Source: Sympetrum striolatum
Taxonomy: Eukaryota > Arthropoda > Insecta > Odonata > Libellulidae
DNA length: 64,000 nucleotides
Assembly (NCBI GenBank): GCA_947579665.1
Contig: OX388345.1
Span: 59,387,454 to 59,451,453, forward strand
Reading direction: 5' to 3'
Made by a program: the position numbers and the translations under genes. This document shows positions 35,619 through 45,080 of the stretch, piece after piece (the stretch's first letter is position 1; every line of letters starts with the position of its first letter). Under the pieces are notes generated by a model. It saw nothing but the letters and a program-made list of their open reading frames with translations, was not told the DNA's origin and did no database searches.

Positions 35619-35886
35619 TGTAAAGAAAGACAATTTGGAGCACGGCTGTTAAATAATTAGAGATTGAAACTCTCCAATTAGTAATAATAGAGTTCCTCGT
35701 CTCATTCACCGGTGTCCCGAGAAAAAATAAGCTTTTTTTGCACCTATTCACTCCTGAAAAAGAAAGCATTGCTTTTGAAATTCGCATTGAGTGTTATTTA
35801 AGTCCGGTGTCTCTCTTGTTTTCTCCGAACACGGGTGAATGAGACGATGAGCGCCGACAAAGACAGTTACTGGATATTTTAAACCT
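35619..35886. mobile_element. MITE family 2, copy 3 (diverged)
   Basis: The core 35660-35886 is flanked by TA at 35658-35659 and 35887-35888. The right end GGATATTTTAAACCTC is well kept; the left end GAGATTGAAACTCTCC is diverged. The interior has CACCGGTGTCCCGAG / TCTCCGAACACGGGTG, and CTGAAAAAGAAAGCATTG corresponding to the middle of the copy at 2873. The extension to the left (35619-35657, ..CAATTTGGAGCACGGCTGTT) is shared with the other two copies. Confidence 0.8.
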
Positions 35887-35981
35887 CTAAGGTAATAATA
35901 TATTAACCTATTGAATGGGGTGATTAAGAAAAGAATCATTGTACTTTTTCAACAGTAAAGTATTTATTAAAAACAAATAAT

Positions 35982-36080
35982 AAAAATAAACGACTAGTTT
36001 CGGCAATTGATCGCCATCACCAAGTTAATAATGCAAACTTCATAATAGCGATCAAATGCTGAAACTAGTCATTTATTTTT
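35982..36080. mobile_element. Fold-back element with GACTAGTTTCGGCA core
   Basis: The left arm AAAAATAAACGACTAGTTT, CGGCA, TTGATCGC (35982-36013) pairs with GCGATCAA..TGCTGAAACTAG and TCATTTATTTTT (36048-36080) with few mismatches. GCCATCACC follows the left arm. It ends exactly where the family 1 repeat copy C begins (36081), so one may have inserted at the edge of the other. Confidence 0.7.
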
Positions 36081-36763
36081 ACTTTCTCCCTATACGTAGT
36101 ATAGAGAAAGTATTGTATTCGCAAAAAAAATCAACCTCCAGATTCCAACGGAAATAAATGTTTTGGGGTCCATAGAGCTCGTTTTCGCTATTTTCCCGAA
36201 CATGTCTGTCTTCGTGTCTGTCTGTGGTAAAAAACGTTTGTGGGCGCTCTATATTAAAAAGAAATTATTCGATCATTTCCAAAATTCATATTTAGTATTT
36301 TCCTAACAATGCCAAGAGTTGATTAGTTTTTGGTGAATATTGCTTAACCGGAAGTTGCGGTTTATCCGGAACAAAATTTAGTTTCTTAAATATCTCTGTA
36401 AGAATGCCATGTAGGTAAATACAATTATAAACAAATGTTATAGATAATGTACTTTACTAAAGCTTTTGTATGAAACATATTTTCGTAACACTGATTATTT
36501 AGGAGTTATTCTTCAATAATGGTTAACCGGAAGTTGTTGATTATCCAGAAATGGAAGTTTTTCATACATATCTCTGTCAGAATGCAATGTAGGTATATAA
36601 AATTACGTACCAAAGTTATAGATAATGTATTTTACTATAACTTTTGTATGAAACATTTTCCTGTATCACTCATTGTTTTGGAGTTATTTATATATTACCG
36701 GCATAGGCTTTTGTTTTCAATAAATATGGAGAGAGTCATGTGTTGCCCACATCAGATTTTTTT
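36081..36763 (+). mobile_element. Dispersed repeat family 1, copy C
   Basis: It begins ACTTTCTCCCTATACGTAGT and ends at ATCAGATTTTTTT. Two tandem internal units open at AACCGGAAGTTG (36346 and 36535), giving a period of 189 bp. The CTGTCT tract at 36203-36227 is shorter than in copies A and B. The plus-strand frame 36519-36893 spans unit 2 and runs out of the element; it resembles the frame in copy A at the amino-acid level only because the DNA is similar, since unit 1 and copy B carry stops or frameshifts there. Confidence 0.85.
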
Positions 36764-37028
36764 ATTATTTGTTTCAATAAAAATTATTCTATGGAAAGAT
36801 TACTATGAATCTCTTCTTTATCATGACGCATTTTCAAAAGACATAGCCAGCGACTATGAACTTGATATATCGAATGAAGTTATCCAACACTGATTAACGT
36901 TTATGGAAAGTATATAAACTCAAAATATATCATTTCTATTTTTATAATACAAGATCGGCGCGAATAATGAATTGGTCAATTTTACAGAAAAACAGTTTAT
37001 GTTGGTGGTAGGGCCAACAGTAACTTGA
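36764..37028. other. AT-rich non-coding DNA, nothing recognised
   Basis: Short spacer between the family 1 repeat and the TIR element at 37029. Confidence 0.5.
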
Positions 37029-37258
37029 TCACAGTGCTGCAATGGGATGCTTATTCATTCTTTAGTATAGTTAATCTCCGTGTATGGGAAAAATATCCAG
37101 GAATTACTTCGGAATACTGCTCTAGTTCTTAAATTAGGATTAAAAATTACCATGATTTAATTTATAATGCTATGATCTTTAATTGCGCGACTTGGATTGT
37201 GAAATGGTTTATCTGTGCCTGAATTCGATGACGGTTGCGTCCCATTACAGAACTGTGA
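37029..37258. mobile_element. TIR element (MITE), superfamily unassigned
   Basis: The left end TCACAGTGCTGCAATGGGA (37029-37047) and right end TCCCATTACAGAACTGTGA (37240-37258) are inverted repeats with two mismatches over 19 bp. The CACAGTG start recalls hAT ends. Taken this way the flanks TAACTTGA / TTACTTCG match at five of eight positions, which is only weak support for an 8-bp duplication. The interior is not repetitive and not coding. Confidence 0.6.
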
Positions 37259-38749
37259 TTACTTCGCGAGGGTTTGGGAAGTTTGTGGATGACTGATTTC
37301 AAGTATTCGGGGTTCATATGCTCAGGTGTTATCATAATGGCATCCTGCCAAAGTCAAGTGAGATAGCACTTCATTTAATTGATATCAATGACGGAGCTTG
37401 CAGTTTTGTTACCAGGGGAGAATTGATGCTCTAGCAGCTCAGTTATCAAGGACGCTTCTCCAAAGCAGGATTTCTGTTTACTTGTTGGAAGTGGAGAGAC
37501 TAGTTGTGAAGTTCGTTGCGATGACTTCCGTTTTCATGAAAGTTTGGATCGGAATTCCTCGGAGCGGAAATTGTCTCTTATAATGCTTCGTATTGAAGTT
37601 TGTTGCGATTCTTCTCTAATAAATCATTTGCGAATGAGCGCTGCATTTTTAGAGAAAGTTTGGATAATTTTGTTTACATGTAATTAACCTCGGAAGAATT
37701 CACTATGCATGTAAATAAAAGCCCTGATAATATTTCTTCCTTTCGGTTCAAGAATTTGCCATTCGACCTTCAAATTGAATCAGTCTATTACCATTGAATA
37801 ACATACTAACAATTGCTACTTCGGCATAAATTTCTGTGAATCATTTAAGAGCGGTATCAATTGGTAGTAGAGTAAAAGTTTTTACCATAAAAATCCATTT
37901 GATAAACATCTATCTATTATTTATACTTAATCAAACAACTTATGTTAATGATGATGAAACTACTCCTTGATTGACTGCAATTAAGTCCAATGTCTTGGTG
38001 GTAATTCTATAAACGCAATTAATAGAACCCTTTGCCTCAAATCCACCATTAAGAATATTTTGGTATCGTAATATCTACAGCTGTCGACTATCTTGCTCTT
38101 ACTTAGTTTAAATTTTACTATATGCCCAACTATCACGTTGTTAATTTAGTTTTGACAGCTAGCTCTCACTCTATGGAAATTGATTGGAATTCAAACTCAC
38201 CATGACATTCTATAGATGTGCTCTTTAAATTGAGGTGACTGAGATTTCTTTTCCCCGGTGATCATCCATTCTACTCTTCCTCTCGAATTTATGGATCGAT
38301 TCTCACTTTTATTTTTAATTACTCCCCGACTAATTTAGGTTTCTAGGTAACCAGATGCTGACGAATATCTCATCCGATAGATGATGCTGCAAAACTTTTA
38401 ACGTCTAGCATTACTCAGCACATGTTAGAGAGGCTCTCGTGTCGGAGAAAGAGCTCGTCAATAGATCCTAGTTTTTCATCTAGACTCTCTAATGCTCCGG
38501 TTTCCTCCGCTTTCTCCTCCATTCAAGTATCCTTCTCCCACGAGCAGGCCTTTCATGGATCTCCACTATTTCTCCATTTTATTCATGCTTTATCGCATTT
38601 CCCAGTGTACCATTTCCTCCATCCATCGTACTATAAATCTACTCTCTATGATTCTCGGGCTAGTTCACTGCATCCCAATGCGCTGGAAGGTGTGTAAAGC
38701 ATAGCGTAATAAAGACAAAGGATTTATAAACAGATTAAGCATGGCATTG
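37259..38749. other. Non-coding DNA, nothing recognised
   Basis: 38410-38650 is pyrimidine-rich on the plus strand, which explains the overlapping plus frames there (38422-38704). The frame 37398-37583 has no known motif. Confidence 0.4.
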
Positions 38750-39354
38750 ATGGTCCCTGTGTAGTGTATTTAATAGATTTTATTCTTATTTATTTATTTA
38801 ATTCTTTTAATAGAATGGATAACAGATTATTTATATATTTAGATTATTGTTTATGCCTAAATCATGATGTTAACTCTCTTATATAATTATTGTAGAGCGT
38901 AATTGTTGTATTGATCGTGTTTTATTTTGCTTTTTTCTAGTTCAGTCATATTTTTTATCACAAGTGTATGTATCTACTTACTGTATTTTCTGCATTTCAT
39001 TTTTTATCAACTCTCATTATTTTTCTTGATAATATGTCTCTAACACTTCTTGTAATTTTCCAGGTTATATGTACATTGTTTTCTTTAATGTCTTTTAGTT
39101 TTTGCTATCGGTAGGTTTGTGCAGGTTTTTCACACCCCCCTTCTTTGTGGATATTTTTTCCTAAGCTTTTCTTAGGTTTTTTTTACATCCGCAATCCCTT
39201 CTCACATTTTCTTCTATTTTCCTCTAAGTTTCATTGATACATGTAATATACTTATAATAATGTAACAGCTTAACTACAGGTTAGATGGAAGAGGAGACTT
39301 TTTAGTCTCAATCTCACCTAATAAAGACCCTAATAATAATAATAATAATAATAA
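38750..39354 (+). mobile_element. LINE 3' UTR and tail
   Basis: A T-rich stretch leads to a perfect hairpin GAGACT-TTTT-AGTCTC (39294-39309), then AATAAA (39320-39325), then an (AAT)n tract at 39331-39354. A stem-loop just before a simple-sequence tail is the usual 3' end of many insect non-LTR retrotransposons, where it is recognised by the element's own reverse transcriptase. The 5' limit at 38750 is only an estimate from composition. No RT remnant is seen, so this is a truncated copy if the reading is right. Confidence 0.5.
39331..39354. repeat. (AAT)n microsatellite
   Basis: About eight uninterrupted AAT/TAA units at the end of the LINE-like 3' end. Confidence 0.9.
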
Positions 39355-41813
39355 CACTCAGCGATACTTTGTGAAATCTAATTATATAAGAATTTTAACT
39401 ATCAAAACATATACAATGCGTACTTTTTGTACAAGTTTTGATATTAAAGGTTCATCTTCTTGTAAATGTGTAGCTTTTTAGAGCCAGTGTGTGGAATTGA
39501 AGTGTTGGGAGGCGTGTAGCTTTATGCTCTCATGTGTGTATGTATCAGATGTTAAAAGTTTGTCATGAAAACCAGCAGTAAATGTTGGGAGTATTTTTGT
39601 TTTTGTATCATTATTATGTGCTATGCTGGGCTAGGAATTAGTGTTTGAAGTTGTATTGAAGTTAATCTAAGTATAGATTAATTTAAATATGATTGCTTTA
39701 ATGAGATTTTTATCTATTTTTCTAAATGTTTTGTATGCATGTATATTTCTTATATAAGTGTTTTACTTGTAACGCAACGTACTTTACTTTAACGTACTGT
39801 TTTCTACTGATAGTGAACGCCACTTTCGTTGCCAGATTGCTTTGAAGTCTCTAGAGATAATAGCAAGGACAGTTGGCTACTATTGGTGTCTTTTTGTTGG
39901 GTAGGATTATGCAGGATAATAATGTAACGACAAATCTATTTTTTAGTATGTTCACACCCCCTGAAATAATTCACATTGCGACTGTTTGGGTGCAAATGTA
40001 AATATGAAGCAGTTTTTTAAGTACTCGAAGTTAGTTTGATTGACTTAATTGGCGAGGTTAAGCCCATCTGCTCTTCTCTTTCACCTAGCCTTGTTTGTCG
40101 ATTAGATATGTACACATATACATTGAAACAAAAAGAAATAGTACAGTGTGGGAAAAAATCTCTCCAACACAAGGTTGACTAAAAAAAAAAATCTACGATG
40201 TTGGAAAGCATTCACAGAGAAGTAGAGTGAAAAAAACCTGCGAAATAACAGTAAAATAAATGACAATATAGTGAATTAAAATAGATAAACTTACAGAATT
40301 ACAAAAGAGTTTATATTAAAATAATTATTATTAATCCTAAGGGCAAAAGGGAAATGGGAGTTTCCGAAGTGGAGATAAGGAAATGCAAAACAGACTAATG
40401 CCACGTCATTTTCAACCCAAACCCCCACCGAGCAACCCTCTAGAAAGTGGACCCTTCCCAAGCGAACTGCGCAAGTGCCACATGCTTTGGCTAGAGCTGT
40501 ACTCACCTAGGCCACTAGGGCGTGTAATCACTCGTGCTTGCCGTCGCCGCAGAAAGTGGGTCTTGTACGTCCGGATGGGCTCTCTTTTCCTTTCGGTTTT
40601 ATTTTCGGCAGCGCCGTCCTTTATCGATTAAAATGGCTCATTTGGATTGAATGGGGAATTCTATCGCAGGAATTAGGTCTCCTTGGGCGGTAATTAGAGT
40701 GAAAGCTGATGAGAATTGGTGGCATAAATCGCGGGAGCGGAAGATTCGTTTTTTGTAAAATACGAGGCCCAGCGCAGTGCACGGAAAAGTCGGGAAATCA
40801 AGAGTGACTTCCACTGAGAAAGATCGAATGAGGTTCCGTTTAGTGTGGGGTAAATGTGTGTCATGATGTCTATGGCTGTTTTGCGGTTTATGTTGAGCTA
40901 GTATCGCAGAGAGAGCCATTCAGCGTGATATTATGATCAAATCATATGATTGAAAACATATTTTAAATAATTGACCGGTTTTTTGTTTGTTTTTCCATAT
41001 AAGGACATTTTAGAAACAATAAAATTTTATCTTTAATGATTTTTATCGTAGAAATTAATATTCCAAAGCGACATCTAGTGAAAATCCATCTCCAAGGTGA
41101 AATAGAGTAATCTATTCAAACGCAGAGTTCTAGATTATGCGTAATTTATTGCGCTAGTTGTTGTAAATAACACATCTGTTCCAATTAATACGGTAATATA
41201 ATAAGGAGGTGTTTCTGTTTGGTGAATTATCGCATCGAGGAAAAATGAGGAAACGCATGCACGATTAAAATTTCTGGTAATAATAATAATACAAAGCAGA
41301 AGAAATTCTCACATTACAGAAGGAAATATTGAAATGACGGTATAAAGCAATATACGGATCACGGGGGTAATCAATAATTATGTAAACCAGAGTAAACCAT
41401 TTTTATAATAAAACAGAGATAGATTTTATGAATACATTTAATCAATTTTAGGTATACATCAAATTAAATATTAGGAATACATCAAAGATTAATCATGAAA
41501 AACACTGTTGATCTTTATTATGAAAATCACTGTTGGCAAAGCATTATTGTGAATACTCTGTATCAAAAATGCTTCCATAGGAGAGATGAAGATGTTGAAA
41601 ACCTATTAGTAACTTTTTAGAACACGCAATTTGCCTAGCGCACAATTAGAAGCTTAACCTAAAAACTAATCGCAAATCATTTCTTCGGATATTCTGCATT
41701 TGTTGGACATTTCAAGATGAAGCACCAGTTTTACTGTTAATTGGAGTAAATTAAGGCATTTAGAATATCATCAAAAGTACTAAGTGAGATCTGGTGGAAT
41801 TTCATTTTGAATT
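39355..41813. other. Non-coding DNA with a GC-richer island (40390-40900)
   Basis: Frames on both strands at 40291-40919 overlap and have no recognisable product. 39355-40380 and 40920-41810 are AT-rich. A short AAT run is present at 41278-41291. Confidence 0.45.
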
Positions 41814-41862
41814 ATCGAAGAAGAAATAAAAAGGAAATTAAACATTTTATTTCTTCTTCGAT
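41814..41862. repeat. Perfect 18-bp-stem hairpin
   Basis: ATCGAAGAAGAAATAAAA (41814-41831) and TTTTATTTCTTCTTCGAT (41845-41862) are exact complements around a 13-base loop. There is no flanking element. It is too short and too perfect for an old MITE; it may be a recent templated fold-back duplication or an RNA hairpin. Confidence 0.8.
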
Positions 41863-42788
41863 GTTTTAGTTCAGAATATCGCTACCTTAAAAATAGATCA
41901 CGGAATTGTCTAAAATCCCCACTGGAAAATTTTCACATTCGCTCACTAGAAGTAATTTCTTCCTTCTTAATTTAATTTATATTTAATAATGTTTTTTAAA
42001 AGCACTCTGTTTAGCATACATTGATTGAAGTAAGCGTAATGTTGGAAATGTAAGGATGATGTGAGATTTGAAATTAATCAAATGATATCATGAGAAAAAG
42101 AGCTTTATTACTGTGCATCACACGGCAGATGTATCCTTGGCGTGCATGTTCGCCTTCCATTTGCACGGAAGAGCCTATACTCGGCTGATTTAATAGCTTT
42201 CCCTTAGTTTTTGGAAGCATTCTGATGTCATAAGGAAGGTGGAGGGCCCCTAACGAAAGATCGAGGGACTAGAGAAAGGCTTGGAGATGGCTTTTACAAC
42301 GTACTAGAGATCCAATGTGTTTCCCTCGAAGACATTTCTGCCCTCGCGCCTTTGTTTTTCGACCATCCCGGTAATGTTGTCATTTCCCTCTTCGCCCTTA
42401 CGTTGGCCAAATGTCTCACGCTTAGTCATTTGACGTAAAAGGAGCATTTTTCCTAAACTGTATTCATTGGTAACATTGTTCTTTATTTAAATTTTTATTC
42501 TCTTGTTTTAATTTTGGAAATTTTGTCTTATCCCATATCCTTTCATTAGGGTAAAAAAATCATACTCATATCTGCTGCTACCTATATCCATCACTTTCAT
42601 ATTAATCTACTTTTTAATAAAATACTCGTAGAATAGGGTTTTTTTGTATCCACCTCTTATAATATTAGCTTGGTGTCTTGTGTATGCTTAAAGGTCTTAA
42701 TAATAGTAATAATAATTGTATTGTACTCTGGGTGGTTCCCGTGGAACAAATAATACAAGAAATGCTCCGAGTACAAAAATGTAGAAAA
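41863..42788. other. Non-coding DNA, nothing recognised
   Basis: 42120-42450 is GC-richer. A broken AAT run lies at 42698-42715, followed by GGGTGGTTCCCGTGGAAC (42731-42748), which could be a small hairpin. Confidence 0.4.
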
Positions 42789-42874
42789 AAAACAAAAATT
42801 TTCAAAAAATCTCAACAGAAATACAAAAATATAAACAAAAATTTAAAAAAATATCAACACGAATACAAAAATAT
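42789..42874. repeat. A-rich tandem duplication, period about 43 bp
   Basis: Unit 1 (42789-42832) ends CAACAGAAATACAAAAATAT. Unit 2 (42833-42874) ends CAACACGAATACAAAAATAT. The first halves (AAACAAAAATTT..) also match. It keeps a plus-strand Lys/Asn/Tyr-rich frame open (42678-42902), which is a product of the A-rich repeat and not a gene. Confidence 0.75.
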
Positions 42875-44963
42875 ATGGATAGTCAAAATCTTGAATGAAT
42901 AAATCTTATTCAGCCTACCATCTAGGATTTATTAAATTGCTACAAATGTCTTTAAAATTTCATAAAATCTACCATTGCCAAAATATTTATTAACTATCGA
43001 AACTTGTACTAATTCCTCGATAGAAGTACAAGCTTCATTAGTAAAGACAAAAAAATTAATTTCCACCAAGTATCGCGGAATGTTATTCGGCAATTGACTT
43101 TTTTAATATCACGTTCCAAGCGAATTATCTCCTTTTTGTTAATTATACGTTAAACTGGGTCAATTACATGCTTGACTAAGGGCCTATTATATTCTGTTCG
43201 TATTACATTTTATCGTATTAGATTCTTCACGCTTATTCTCTATACATATATCGATTGTTGAATTGTGGAGTGAAGAAGGGAATAAAAATTCCCTTTTTCT
43301 CTCCTTTTCTTTTGGTCTTTTGTGCCTGCCCTCCGAACATGTTTCAATTTCCCCCATTGGTTCACTTTATTGCACCTTTTTACGTGCTATAGCTATCGAT
43401 AAATTGAAGCACCGCTGGGAACCATGTTTCGGAAATTGGTTGTTACTATTCAGCTTGGCTCTATATGATGATGCTCTCTCGACCGACGGAATGAAATTCA
43501 GTTTTCGTTTTCGGCATTGGAGAAGTAGGACTTTGAAAGAAACGCTTCGATAGTTTCGTAAACGTTTTTCGGCCTATCTATTGGCCTGTTTATGTGGTTT
43601 ATCATAGAGATTGCGATTGGGATCTAGATTCAGCTGACATCGAAAAATTATCATACGACTAGAGGATCGGCCATTGAAATTCAGAGGAGAAATCATCTGC
43701 ATTTAGTTCCATCAGCACAGGATTCACATTTTACGCAGCAGTAACGACCTTATATTCATACATGAAAATCGAATCAAGGTAATGGAGTGCATCCTAACTT
43801 AGAAGAATGGTCGTTAATGTATAATAAGAGGTGATTCAAGCCTAATGACGAATTTCAATTTAAAATGAGATGAGTTCAATATGTGATTATATTTTCTGAA
43901 AAATAAGCCAAGTATATGTACGAGTACGTTTTACTATTTATGTGATAAGCGTACCTATTTAATAACTAAGCTGCAACATTCGCGTATTAATATGTAAATC
44001 TGGTATAACTTACGTCATGTATTAGAATGGTTGTATTGAAGGTAAAAATTGGTCCTCCTTTCGTCAAAGATGAATCTGTTAATTTGCAGATTATTAGATA
44101 TTGTCTGCTAACGAATCCATCAGAACTGGAAGTAGATAACTGTTACTCAAATATAAGGATTTTCGTTATACATTATCATCTACTTCTTAGTCACTACTAT
44201 TCCTTTATTAAGAATAGCTTCTTGGTGATCTTAATATATGTTTATTGATTTTCTTATCTGTTTTACATTTATGACACTACTATTAATTTAAGGAGTATAA
44301 TTTTATGCTGTTGATTATTTCCGTCTCTTTTTTCAAACAAACATTTTACTACTTTTGTATGTGTTGTTAACTTGTTTTAATTATTTTCTTATTATTATAT
44401 TTTCTATTCTTTGTATTGTTATAATGTAATATTTTCCCACCACTTCTCTTTGAATGTGTTTCTGCCGCCTGAGGAATTCTCTTGACCTTTTGTTGCAAAG
44501 ATTTTTTTCCAGTACTATACTATTTCATTGAATTTTTCAAACAATAAATAAAATATGCGTAGGATGCAAGTTGGGAGAGGAAGACCCCTATAATGAGCTA
44601 ACAGCACCAATTAAGGGTTCATCAATCTCTCTATATCAAGATATCTAGTTCTTGAAATTGATAATTCCCCATAATTTTTTGCCCATCCTAAAAAAAAGTG
44701 GCAATTAAAATCATTCAATTTTAATAAAAGGCAAGATATAACGAAAAATTCTCTTCAATTTAAAGTAGGCTGAAATTAGTAGACCTCATTTTAATTACTA
44801 CTGTAATGGCTGGAAATTAAGAATGGATAATGTTACTCGTGACATTACGTAGGGATTATTTCTAGCTTAATTTTGCAGCCGATAGTATTATCACATCAAA
44901 TTAAACTGATCAAATGATCATTGGTGGAATTCCATCACAAAATTTAATTGATTGCAGCTTAGG
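42875..44963. other. Non-coding DNA, nothing firmly recognised
   Basis: 43260-43560 is GC-richer and holds a 96-codon plus frame (43263-43553) without known motifs. 44250-44550 is T-rich and ends in CAATAAATAAAATATG, faintly like a retrotransposon 3' end. Confidence 0.4.
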
Positions 44964-44990
44964 TGTACAGTAAAAATCAATCACTGTACA
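44964..44990. repeat. Small hairpin
   Basis: TGTACAG (44964-44970) and CTGTACA (44984-44990) flank a 13-base loop. It abuts the inverted repeat at 44991-45080. Confidence 0.5.
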
Positions 44991-45080
44991 AAAACACTGA
45001 TTGAGGAAACACAGTTATCACTCATTAGGTAAGCTAATTATGACGTTGAACCCGTCTGGTGTTTCCTCAATCTGTGGTTT
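44991..45080. repeat. Inverted repeat
   Basis: AAAACACTGATTGAGGAAAC, AC (44991-45012) and GTGTTTCCTCAATCTGTGG, TTT (45059-45080) pair over 22 bp with two mismatches; spacer 46 bp. Possibly a decayed fold-back element; no target duplication found. Confidence 0.65.

Noticed and set aside
36519..36893. Frame shared with the minus-strand frame at 777-1040 (both contain IQKWKFFIHI and CTKVIDNVF-like words)
   Set aside because: Similarity comes from both lying in family 1 repeats. The copy at 30026 is frameshifted and the first internal unit at 36346 carries a stop in the same frame, so there is no sign of selection on a protein.
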